DNA of 64,000 nt, taken from positions 1 through 64,000 of the forward strand of contig JAAMEZ010000006.1 of assembly GCA_013322215.1 (NCBI GenBank). The letters run 5' to 3'. Under the pieces are notes generated by a model that was not told where the DNA came from, did no database searches, and saw nothing but the letters and a program-made list of their open reading frames with translations. The DNA comes from Martinezella rhizogenes. GTDB taxonomy: Bacteria > Pseudomonadota > Alphaproteobacteria > Rhizobiales > Rhizobiaceae. Both the position numbers and the translations under genes were made by a program. Of the stretch, positions 55,251 to 64,000 are shown in pieces; position 1 is the first letter of the stretch; every line of letters starts with the position of its first letter.

Positions 55251-55859
55251 ATGGCTATTGCAGACTTTGTAAGCAAGCATTTAGTTACGAGTTTTCTGGC
55301 GGTCAGTTCGATAATTGTTGCAGGTCAATCCGTCGCAACCGCTGCAGACGCGGTGGCCGCCACCCCTGCCCCTCAAGTCAAGATATTCGATGAATTGCGC
55401 TTCGGCGCAAGCGGCTCTATCCAGAACGGTAATGAGCACGAGAACGGTGTGTTTCCAGATGTCCAGGTACTCTTCAATCCGTTCGGCTATAACCCGACCG
55501 CCGACTGGAAGGATCAGCTGACCCATCCGCGTATTCACCTCGGCACATCGATCGGCACAGCGGGCTCTGCGACGCAGGTCTATGGCGGCCTTTCCTGGAC
55601 GCTGACCCATAGCAACGGCATCTTCACGGAAGTCGGCTTCGGTGGAACCTGGCATAACGGCAATATCGATAACTGGAGAGAACACGGCCCGATGCTCGGC
55701 TGTCGCTTTCTTTTCCGCGAATATGCCGGGCTCGGATACAATTTCGACAGCCATTGGAACATGATGGCGCAGATCGCGCATTCCTCGAATGCCAATCTTT
55801 GCGACGGCCACAACGGCGGCATGACGCGTGTCGGCCTCATGGTCGGCTACAAATTCTGA
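55251..55859 (+). CDS. Acyloxyacyl hydrolase, PagL-like (lipid A 3-O-deacylase family)
   Basis: A 202-residue outer-membrane protein with a signal peptide (cleavage near ATAADA) and an eight-strand barrel ending VGLMVGYKF. The PagL catalytic His and Ser appear in AQIAHSSNANL. The position where PagL has its catalytic Glu (14 after the His) is Met in GGMTRVG, so activity may use another acid. In rhizobia such enzymes can trim lipid A. A hairpin and possible terminator follow. Confidence 0.83.
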   Translation: MAIADFVSKHLVTSFLAVSSIIVAGQSVATAADAVAATPAPQVKIFDELRFGASGSIQNGNEHENGVFPDVQVLFNPFGYNPTADWKDQLTHPRIHLGTSIGTAGSATQVYGGLSWTLTHSNGIFTEVGFGGTWHNGNIDNWREHGPMLGCRFLFREYAGLGYNFDSHWNMMAQIAHSSNANLCDGHNGGMTRVGLMVGYKF

Positions 55860-55866
55860 TTTCGTG

Positions 55867-55888
55867 GAGCGGCCGCCAGTGGCCGCTC
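55867..55888 (+). terminator. Hairpin after the PagL-like gene
   Basis: GAGCGGCC / GGCCGCTC form an 8-bp perfect stem, 8 bases after the stop. The tail GCTTGACTTCTT is only mildly T-rich. A second hairpin, GCCGGCGT / ACGCCGGT at 55911-55933, is followed by GATTTTCC and may complete termination. Confidence 0.55.
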
Positions 55889-55935
55889 GCTTGACTTCTT
55901 CGGCATGAATGCCGGCGTGTTGTGAACGCCGGTGA

Positions 55936-58260
<2,325 letters not shown>

Positions 58261-58274
58261 TCGAGGTACCACTC

Positions 58275-58508
58275 ATGCCCATGAACCCCGGCGATATCGA
58301 AGACATGATCAAGGCCGGCATTCCCGGCGCCAAGGTGACGATTCGCGACCTGGCCGGGGATGGCGATCACTATGCCGCCGAAGTTGTCGCGGAAGCCTTC
58401 CGCGGCAAGAGCCGCGTGCAGCAGCACCAGATGGTCTATGATGCCCTGAAGGGCAATATGGGCGGCGTGCTGCACGCCCTGGCGCTGCAGACGTCAGCGC
58501 CCGACTGA
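58275..58508 (+). CDS. BolA family protein
   Basis: A 77-residue BolA/IbaG-like protein: DIEDMIKAGIPGAKVTIRDLAGDGDHYAAEVVAEAFRGKSRVQQHQMVYDAL (core), with the conserved HYAAEVV His and C-terminal region after GG-LHALALQT. BolA proteins pair with monothiol glutaredoxins to handle [2Fe-2S] clusters; grxD lies 2 kb downstream, as in many alphaproteobacteria. Its 3' end overlaps the convergent hydrolase by 15 bases. Confidence 0.93.
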   Translation: MPMNPGDIEDMIKAGIPGAKVTIRDLAGDGDHYAAEVVAEAFRGKSRVQQHQMVYDALKGNMGGVLHALALQTSAPD

Positions 58509-59693
58509 GAGCGCCTGGGCCTCTTCGCCGGAGTTGAAACTTAGCTCCGGCATTCTCTTCGGTGAGAATTCAGCGAAGTCCGAGGCCGGCAGCGGACCGG
58601 CCGTCATCAGCGTGAAATCGAAGAATGCCCTTACATCGGGGCCGAGCACATATTGCCGGTGAACCCGCAGGAAATCGCGCTTGATCTTCTTGTAATGCTT
58701 TTCCGAGAGCATCTGCTTGAAGCGCACGAAGAGGATGGAAGCCTGCCGGGCATCCTCATGTCCGCAAACGGCGGCGACCTTTGTCTTGTAAAAATGGATC
58801 GCATCGGTCAGACAGTGCACGTCGAGCCAGAAGATGTCCTTGCAGCGTGCGATCAACCCCACGCGTGAGCGCAGCACCTTTGCCGGTCGCATGAGCGCGC
58901 ATTGCAGGATGGCACTGCCAAGCGTCGTAAACACCACGCGTTTGCCCTGCAGCAGTTCCGGCTCGCGCTCGAGCAACAGGCCGACCACATGAGCTGCCAC
59001 GGATGAGCCCATGCTGTGCGAGGAGATGACGAATTCTTCGACGTCAGGCTCATCCAAGGCGTGCCGGACGCTGACGGCGCTCGCCTCCAGCCACTGTTCG
59101 GCGCCTATTCCGTTCAGACCCGCCATCGCCACAGCCATCTCCCAGTCGGAGAAAAGATGCAGAGTATGCAGCATCTCGGCCTGCGGCAGGAAGACATAGA
59201 CGAAGAAGGCGACCGCGAGCGCGATACTGCCGATATGGCTCCACGCCGGCAATCCGAAGAGGATTGGCGTAAATGCGATCGACAGGCTGAGAACCAGCCC
59301 CGCAAGCATCAGCAGAAAGGGAAAGATAAAGAACAGGCCGAAGCGCCAAGCATGACGGAAATAGCCGGTCATGCCGCCCGAAATGGCAACTCTTGCGGCA
59401 GCAAGATAGCCCTGCAGGAGCCGAGTGAAGAACGGCCTGCCGTTCAGGACGGCAACCAGGTCGTTATGATCGACGATATGAATGCGGCTTTGGGTATGCC
59501 AGTCCGCAGCTGTCGCCGTGACATCGAAATACGGCGCCCGGCCAAAATTCTTCAATTCCCCCACCGAGGTGGAAAAATCCCAGGCGGCGGCACTCTGCCG
59601 GGCTGAACGCTCGTAACGAGCCCGATGTGCGGCAGCATCCAGCGGCTCGAAGCCAGGGAAGTGGAGAACCACCCTCTTCTTGATAGGATTCAT
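58494..59693 (-). CDS. Membrane-anchored alpha/beta hydrolase-like protein
   Basis: A 399-residue protein. The N-terminus (KKRVVLHFPGFEPLDAAAHRARYERSARQ) is followed by two to three membrane segments (FGLFFIFPFLLMLAGLVLSLS, ALAVAFFVYVFLP) and then a lipase-type domain with nucleophile elbow EFVISSHSMGSSVAAHVVGLL. Acid and His are not obvious, so hydrolysis is unproven. The family is annotated only as hypothetical in rhizobia as far as I know. Convergent with bolA, with a 15-base overlap. Confidence 0.78.
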   Translation of the reverse strand: MNPIKKRVVLHFPGFEPLDAAAHRARYERSARQSAAAWDFSTSVGELKNFGRAPYFDVTATAADWHTQSRIHIVDHNDLVAVLNGRPFFTRLLQGYLAAARVAISGGMTGYFRHAWRFGLFFIFPFLLMLAGLVLSLSIAFTPILFGLPAWSHIGSIALAVAFFVYVFLPQAEMLHTLHLFSDWEMAVAMAGLNGIGAEQWLEASAVSVRHALDEPDVEEFVISSHSMGSSVAAHVVGLLLEREPELLQGKRVVFTTLGSAILQCALMRPAKVLRSRVGLIARCKDIFWLDVHCLTDAIHFYKTKVAAVCGHEDARQASILFVRFKQMLSEKHYKKIKRDFLRVHRQYVLGPDVRAFFDFTLMTAGPLPASDFAEFSPKRMPELSFNSGEEAQALSVGR

Positions 59694-59915
59694 ATTGTAG
59701 TCTGTCCCCGGGGCGCCAGCAGCACTGATGAAATCTGGAAATTGCCAAGATCATAACCTGCTGGCTTTTTCATGGCAGCTTGCAACAAATCATCCAAAAA
59801 ACAAAAAGATAGGATCAAACGTTTACAATCATGTGAGCCTACGCAACGGAAGCGCAACCGTCCTCAGCCGGCCTGTTCGCCGTGCCAACGAGTAAAACTC
59901 CAAAATTCCGACATA

Positions 59916-60218
59916 TCAGCATTCCCGGCCCGGATATGGAGAGATATCGGCACAGGAGTCTACCGGTGGCGCCGTCATGATTTTCTCCGCAACCGGCGGC
60001 GTGGTCGATTGCGGCGTCGGCGCGGTCGAGGCCCGGTAACCGAAAGCGATGCTCAGAATAAGCACTATGGCACTTACGGTCACAGTGCTGTTCAGAATCG
60101 ATGCTCGTGGTGCGCGCACATGCTCGTAATATTCCCGCTCGCCTTCACTCGTATCTTCTGAGCTATAAAATTCCCGCTCTTCACCAACCTGCCCGTCTGA
60201 ATAGTGATGGTGGCTCAT
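59916..60218 (-). CDS. Small single-pass membrane protein of unknown function
   Basis: A 100-residue protein with an acidic, His/Tyr-rich cytosolic head (MSHHHYSDGQVGEEREFY, EGEREYYEHV), one membrane segment (TVTVSAIVLILSIAFGY) and a Thr/Pro-rich outer part ending with two cysteines (DSCADISPYPGREC). GGGAG lies nine bases before the ATG, supporting a real gene. No family recognised. The 222 bases downstream to the hydrolase gene show nothing. Confidence 0.6.
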   Translation of the reverse strand: MSHHHYSDGQVGEEREFYSSEDTSEGEREYYEHVRAPRASILNSTVTVSAIVLILSIAFGYRASTAPTPQSTTPPVAEKIMTAPPVDSCADISPYPGREC

Positions 60219-60602
60219 GGAGTCCGCTCCCTCAAAAATGCGAATGCAATGCTCACAAGGGGCCGATACACGCCAGATCGCATCAATCGGCAGACTTTAA
60301 CAAACATACCGATGGTTTGTAAATTAGGTAGCATACTAATATTAATCGTCCCTTGATTTTAATTTGATGTGTGTTGTTCAGGCTTGGAGTTGAAGAGGCG
60401 ATTCCAAAACGCACTGTTCAGAAAAGATATCCAATCAACACTTTCCAGACGCTCTTCTTAACGACTGGTGCCGAAAATCCATTCATGCGATGAAAAAGAC
60501 GGCACCTACGTTTTGCGGCTGGAAATCAAGCCGGGTGCTTGCTATTTAAGGATCATATGTAACGCTGCGGACCTTGACCCCGCATGTGAAAGGAACTGGA
60601 CA
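60219..60602. other. Intergenic region upstream of grxD
   Basis: 384 bases with no convincing gene. The stretch 60299-60375 is markedly AT-rich and probably holds the divergent promoters. An inverted repeat GGTGCCG / CGGCACC (60467-60473 with 60500-60506) is followed by a short T-run (GTTTTG). A reading frame from 60468 joins grxD in frame but lacks family similarity. A small RNA cannot be excluded. Confidence 0.4.
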
Positions 60603-60938
60603 ATGAGCGGCATTCAGGAATTCATCGCCAACGAAGTTAAGAACAACGACGTCGTTCTCTTCATGAAAGGCACGCCCCAGTTCCCGCAGTGTGGTTTCTC
60701 CGGCCAGGTGGTCCAGATTCTCGACTACGTCGGTGTCGATTATAAGGGCATCAACGTCCTTGCCGACGCCGAAATCCGTCAAGGCATCAAGGACTATTCG
60801 AACTGGCCGACCATTCCGCAGCTTTACGTGAAGGGCGAATTCATCGGCGGCTGCGACATCGTTCGTGAAATGTTTCAAGCTGGCGAGTTGCAGCAACACC
60901 TTCAGGAACACGGCATCAGCGTTCGCGGCGCCGCCTGA
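60603..60938 (+). CDS. grxD: Monothiol glutaredoxin, Grx4 (GrxD) type
   Basis: A 111-residue CGFS glutaredoxin: [24 protein letters not shown] carries the active-site CGFS, then [26 protein letters not shown] with TIP and GGCD glutathione-binding motifs. It holds a [2Fe-2S] cluster with glutathione and partners BolA. AAAGGAA lies eight bases before the ATG. Confidence 0.96.
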   Translation: MSGIQEFIANEVKNNDVVLFMKGTPQFPQCGFSGQVVQILDYVGVDYKGINVLADAEIRQGIKDYSNWPTIPQLYVKGEFIGGCDIVREMFQAGELQQHLQEHGISVRGAA

Positions 60939-61037
60939 CCGGGCACCGGGCTCCCCCGTCCGGTTTCCATAGTTCAATTTGATCGATAAGGCGCTGCCGG
61001 CGGGCGGCGCCCTTGACATGTTTATGGGAATAAAACC

Positions 61038-62312
61038 GTGACGACTTCATCCCAGGCCATGTCCCATGGGCAATTGCCCATGGGCAAACGTGAGTTCATC
61101 GCACTCGCGGCCTTCCTCATGGCGATTAATTCGCTCGCCATCGACATCATGCTTCCCGCGCTGCAGCAGATCGGCTCCAGCCTCGGCGTGATGAACGAGA
61201 ATCACCGGCAATATGTGGTGACGGCCTATCTGATCGGCTTCGGCTCGGCACAACTCATCTACGGCCCTCTGTCGGATCGTTTCGGCCGCCGCAAGCCGCT
61301 CCTGGTCGGCATCATCATCTACGTGATTTCGGCATTCGGCATTGCCCTCATTCCGTCCTTTGCCGGTTTGCTGGCGCTCCGTTTCATTCAGGGCCTCGGC
61401 TCGGCGGCAACCCGCGTCATCACCGTCTCGATCGTCCGTGACGTCTTCGGCGGCCGCCTGATGGCTGAAGTGATGTCGCTCATCATGATGGTCTTCATGA
61501 TCGTTCCGGTCATCGCGCCCGGAAGCGGCCAGATCATCATGCTCGTCAGCACCTGGCACATGATCTTCGTCTTCATCGGCACCATGGCGACGCTCGTCGG
61601 TGTCTGGATGTATTTCCGGCTGCCAGAGACGCTGAAGCCTGAAAATGTCCGTCCCCTCACCGTCAGATCGGTCGCCGCTGGCTTCAAGATCGTTCTGACG
61701 GACCGGGTAGCGCTCTGTTACACCCTGGCGAGCACGTTCCTGTTCGGCGCGTTGTTCGGCTTCATCAATTCCGCTCAGCAGATCTACAACAATATCTACG
61801 GCCTCGGCGTCTATACGCCGCTAGCGTTCGGCGGCGTGGCGGCGTTCATGGCCCTGTCGTCCTTCGTCAACTCGCAATTCGTCGGCCGGTTCGGCATGCG
61901 CCGGCTGTCGCACACGGCCCTGCTCGGCTTTGTCGCCATCACCTTCTGTTGGCTGCTGGTGCAGCTCTACGGGCCTGCGCCGATGCCATTCCCGTTGTTC
62001 ATGGTCTTTTTCGCATTGGCCATGTTCCAGTTCGGCTGGATCGGCTCCAACTTCAACTCTCTGGCAATGGAGCCTCTCGGCCACGTCGCCGGCACGGCAT
62101 CCTCCGTACTCGGCTTCATGAGCACGGTTGGCGGCGCGTCGATCGGCGCCTGCATCGGGCAGTTCTATAACGGCACGGCAACGCCGATGGTCATCGGCTA
62201 TTTCACCGTTTCCCTCATTGGCGTCGTCTTCGTGCTGATCGCTGAGAAGGGAAAGCTGTTCCGCCCGCACAATGCGCCGCCGCCAGCCGACCAGTCTCTC
62301 GCTTTACATTGA
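61038..62312 (+). CDS. MFS multidrug exporter, Bcr/CflA type
   Basis: A 424-residue transporter with 12 membrane segments. The Bcr/CflA pattern is clear: IDIMLPALQQIGSSLG in TM1, GFGSAQLIYGPLSDRFGRRKPLL (motif A), RFIQGLGSAATRVITVSIVRDVFGGR and VIAPGSGQIIM (motif C). It should export drugs or metabolites by proton antiport; the substrate is unknown. GTG start at 61038. A homologous gene follows 13 bases later on the same strand. Confidence 0.9.
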   Translation: MTTSSQAMSHGQLPMGKREFIALAAFLMAINSLAIDIMLPALQQIGSSLGVMNENHRQYVVTAYLIGFGSAQLIYGPLSDRFGRRKPLLVGIIIYVISAFGIALIPSFAGLLALRFIQGLGSAATRVITVSIVRDVFGGRLMAEVMSLIMMVFMIVPVIAPGSGQIIMLVSTWHMIFVFIGTMATLVGVWMYFRLPETLKPENVRPLTVRSVAAGFKIVLTDRVALCYTLASTFLFGALFGFINSAQQIYNNIYGLGVYTPLAFGGVAAFMALSSFVNSQFVGRFGMRRLSHTALLGFVAITFCWLLVQLYGPAPMPFPLFMVFFALAMFQFGWIGSNFNSLAMEPLGHVAGTASSVLGFMSTVGGASIGACIGQFYNGTATPMVIGYFTVSLIGVVFVLIAEKGKLFRPHNAPPPADQSLALH

Positions 62313-62325
62313 CAGGCATATTCGC

Positions 62326-63621
62326 ATGACAACCCCGCCTCAATCCCAGCAGCCGGCCCAGCAGCCGGCGCAATCCGGTTCCAGCCGCATCGGCCTCGGC
62401 ATCGTGGAATTCATCCTCACGATCGCCCTGATGACGGCCAGCATCTCCATGGGCATCGACAGCATGCTGCCGGCGCTGCCGAATATCGGTCAGTCGCTGC
62501 ATGTCGCCAACCCGAACGACACCCAGCTCGTCATCGGCGTCTATTTCCTCGGCTTCGGCATCTGCCAGCTTTTCTTCGGCAGCCTGTCGGATACCTATGG
62601 CCGGCGATACATCCTGCTCGGCGGTCTGGCCTTCTATACGGTGACCCTGTTTGCCGCGGCTTGGAGCGGCAGCCTTTTTGCCCTGCTGGCGATGCGTTTT
62701 GCGCAGGGCGTCGGCGCCGCAGCCGTGCGCATCACGACGCTTGCCATCGTCCGCGATTGCTTCGGCGGCCGCGAAATGGCGCGCGTCATGTCCTATGTGA
62801 TGATCGTTTTCATGATCATGCCGATGGTGGCGCCCTTCGTCGGCCAGATGATCGTCGCCTATTCGAACTGGCAGTGGATTTTCATCCTGCTCGGCATCGT
62901 CAGTGCCGGCCTCTTCCTGGTCGCCTTCTTCCGTATGAAGGAGACGCTGCCCGTTGAAGAGCGCCTGCCGCTCTCGGTCGCGTCGGTTCTTTCCGGCTTC
63001 AAGACGGTGCTGACCAACCGCATCACCTGCGGCTACATGATCGGCCTGACACTCTACACCGGCGTCATCTGCGCTTATATCGTCTCTGTGCAGCAGGTTT
63101 TCGGTGAAGTCTACGGGCTTGGAGACACGTTCCCGATCGCCTTTGCGGCAACGGCAGCCGGCACGGCCGTCGCACAGTTTGCCAATGGCTATTTCGTCCG
63201 AAGCTTCGGCATGCGCCGCATTTCCCATGCCGCCATGATCGTTTTCACCGTTTTAGGCGCCATCGGCTACATCGTCGGCATGTTCGGTCAGCCGAGCTTC
63301 ACCTTCATCTACATACTGATCTCGGTGATGTTGATGATGTTTGCTGTTATCACCACCAACTGCATGGCCATCAGCCTGGAGCTGATGGGCCATCTGGCAG
63401 GAACGGCGGCCGCAATCACCAGCTCGGTGTCCACCACGGTCGGCGTTCTCCTCGGCGGCGTCGTCGGTCAGATGTTCGATGGCACGGCACAGCCGTTGCT
63501 CGCCGGTTTCACGGTATTCGGTGCGTTGGCGATCGTTGCAACGCTGTGGGCGGAACGCGGCAAGCTCTTCACCCATCCCGGCGATACGCCGGCACTGGAG
63601 CCGGGCATGGGGCACGTCTAG
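62326..63621 (+). CDS. MFS multidrug exporter, Bcr/CflA type (paralogue of the previous gene)
   Basis: A 431-residue transporter with 12 membrane segments after a Gln/Pro-rich N-terminus (SQQPAQQPAQSG). Motif A is FGICQLFFGSLSDTYGRRYILL, and RFAQGVGAAAVRITTLAIVRDCFGGRE matches its neighbour. I chose the ATG at 62326; the frame to 62272 lies within the previous gene. The two are probably one operon and may form alternatives or a pair; function as a hetero-oligomer is speculation. Confidence 0.9.
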   Translation: MTTPPQSQQPAQQPAQSGSSRIGLGIVEFILTIALMTASISMGIDSMLPALPNIGQSLHVANPNDTQLVIGVYFLGFGICQLFFGSLSDTYGRRYILLGGLAFYTVTLFAAAWSGSLFALLAMRFAQGVGAAAVRITTLAIVRDCFGGREMARVMSYVMIVFMIMPMVAPFVGQMIVAYSNWQWIFILLGIVSAGLFLVAFFRMKETLPVEERLPLSVASVLSGFKTVLTNRITCGYMIGLTLYTGVICAYIVSVQQVFGEVYGLGDTFPIAFAATAAGTAVAQFANGYFVRSFGMRRISHAAMIVFTVLGAIGYIVGMFGQPSFTFIYILISVMLMMFAVITTNCMAISLELMGHLAGTAAAITSSVSTTVGVLLGGVVGQMFDGTAQPLLAGFTVFGALAIVATLWAERGKLFTHPGDTPALEPGMGHV

Positions 63622-63622
63622 A

Positions 63623-63676
63623 GCAATTCCAGCAAAAGTGCGAAGCGGTTTGTGTCCGGAATTGCGTGAAAACAAA
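63623..63676. repeat. Dispersed palindromic repeat
   Basis: GCAATTCC (63623-63630) and GGAATTGC (63658-63665) bracket the core AGCAAAAGTGCGAAGCGG, followed by GTGAAAACAAAGAGA. It shares core and tail with the unit at 14101 and begins right after the MFS stop codon. Confidence 0.72.
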
Positions 63677-63683
63677 GAGATAG

Positions 63684-63722
63684 AGCATTTCCGTGACTCC
63701 GTTTAAAAACGGAAATGCTTTA
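63684..63722 (+). terminator. Terminator-like hairpin after the MFS pair
   Basis: AGCATTTCCGT at 63684-63694 pairs with ACGGAAATGCT at 63709-63719 (11 bp), followed by TTTAA. A tail of few T residues keeps this moderate. It could be part of the adjacent repeat family. Confidence 0.55.
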
Positions 63723-63737
63723 ACATGTCTCACTTCG

Positions 63738-64000
63738 TTATGCGTCGCTGCGCGGGCGGCTGACCCAGCGCAGCGCCGCAGCGATCGCAAGACCGAATAG
63801 CGGCCACATAGCCCATGGCGTTCCATGCCAGGTGAACAGATTGATCATCACGATGCCGATACCTGTGATGACAAGGCTCGCAATAGCCATATCGATCTGC
63901 CTGTTGCTGCGAACGTAACGGAATGCAGCAGCCCACAGAATGGCAAGTATGGGCCATTTCGCCCAGAGATCGCCATGCCAGGTCAGCCCGTTGAGCGCGG
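63738..64000 (-). CDS. Two-TM membrane protein, C-terminal end (partial)
   Basis: An open frame enters from the window edge and stops at TAA (63738-63740), giving about 87 residues. It reads GLTWHGDLWAKWPILAILWA, a charged FRYVRSNRQ turn, IASLVITGIGIVMINLFTWH, then GTPWAMWPLFGLAIAAALRWV. The repeated W-H-G-x-x-W-A-x-W-P before paired membrane segments is the 2TM-domain pattern found at the ends of some regulators and kinases. The start and any N-terminal domain lie outside, so the role is open. Confidence 0.7.
   Translation of the reverse strand, partial: ALNGLTWHGDLWAKWPILAILWAAAFRYVRSNRQIDMAIASLVITGIGIVMINLFTWHGTPWAMWPLFGLAIAAALRWVSRPRSDA

Noticed and set aside
60468..60602. N-terminal extension of the glutaredoxin
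   Set aside because: In frame but without family similarity; the CGFS glutaredoxin start at 60603 has a good ribosome site and normal length.

Overview
The window is about 64 kb of high-GC (about 60%) chromosomal DNA from an alphaproteobacterium, most likely a Rhizobium or close relative in the Rhizobiaceae. Pointers are the split purS/purQ/small-purL purine genes with bolA and a monothiol glutaredoxin downstream, the cysteine desulfurase-sufBCDS-sufT-sufA iron-sulfur cluster, an ATP12-type F1-ATPase chaperone, a tandem glycine riboswitch on gcvTHP, many TTG/GTG starts, and dispersed palindromes of a type I know from rhizobial genomes. This assignment is inference from gene content; no 16S or other marker is present. 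I see no tRNA, rRNA, CRISPR array, insertion sequence, integrase or prophage. The region reads as vertically inherited core chromosome.

Layout. 1-1.5 kb: end of a glutathione-dependent formaldehyde dehydrogenase, a DUF188 protein and S-formylglutathione hydrolase (formaldehyde detoxification). 1.5-1.9 kb: a two-hairpin guanidine-II (mini-ykkC) riboswitch and a Gdx/SugE guanidinium exporter. 1.9-8.3 kb, minus strand: two DoxX proteins, propionyl-CoA carboxylase beta chain, a lipoprotein, ATP12 chaperone, HAD phosphatase, RluA-type pseudouridine synthase and a PCu(A)C copper chaperone. 8.4-13.2 kb: glycine riboswitch plus gcvT-gcvH-gcvP. 13.2-15.7 kb: a small hydrolase, an antitoxin-like HTH protein with no toxin, a ZIP-type transporter and an exported unknown. 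15.7-22.8 kb, minus strand: the suf locus, divergent from a hydrolase, with an ICE/Irr-like palindrome in the shared promoter.

23-33.3 kb: GNAT acetyltransferase, a secreted caspase-fold protein that has lost both catalytic residues, tyrS, a hydrolase, an MGMT/ATL-like small protein and a very large AsmA-like envelope protein. 33.4-38.4 kb, plus strand: peroxiredoxin, DUF455 ferritin-like protein, M23 endopeptidase, RhlE-type helicase and a Nudix hydrolase. 38.4-44.1 kb, minus strand: a molybdenum-hydroxylase maturation cluster (flavin reductase, MoxR ATPase, CoxE-like VWA protein, two separate XdhC parts, a MoeA/MocA-like fusion, TfoX-like) with no molybdenum enzyme in view. 44.2-46.6 kb: substrate-binding protein, rpe and a membrane protein. 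46.7-58.5 kb: purB, purC-purS-purQ and purL-bolA, interspersed with hydrolases, an iron-permease-like protein, a DUF2189 protein, a lipoprotein, a P-loop protein, a DUF1127/MocR divergent pair and a PagL-like outer-membrane protein. 58.5-64 kb: a membrane-anchored hydrolase, a small membrane protein, grxD, two tandem Bcr/CflA-type MFS exporters and the end of a two-TM protein running off the window.

Functional links: formaldehyde oxidation (adhC-fghA), one-carbon supply (gcvTHP), de novo purine synthesis (purB/C/S/Q/L), Fe-S assembly (suf with grxD and bolA), and molybdenum hydroxylase maturation. I found no clearly new multi-gene system. The best leads are the pseudo-caspase, the operator palindrome over the mocR start codon, the guanidine riboswitch pair, the MoCo-maturation cluster without its enzyme, and structured spacers in the pur and suf operons.
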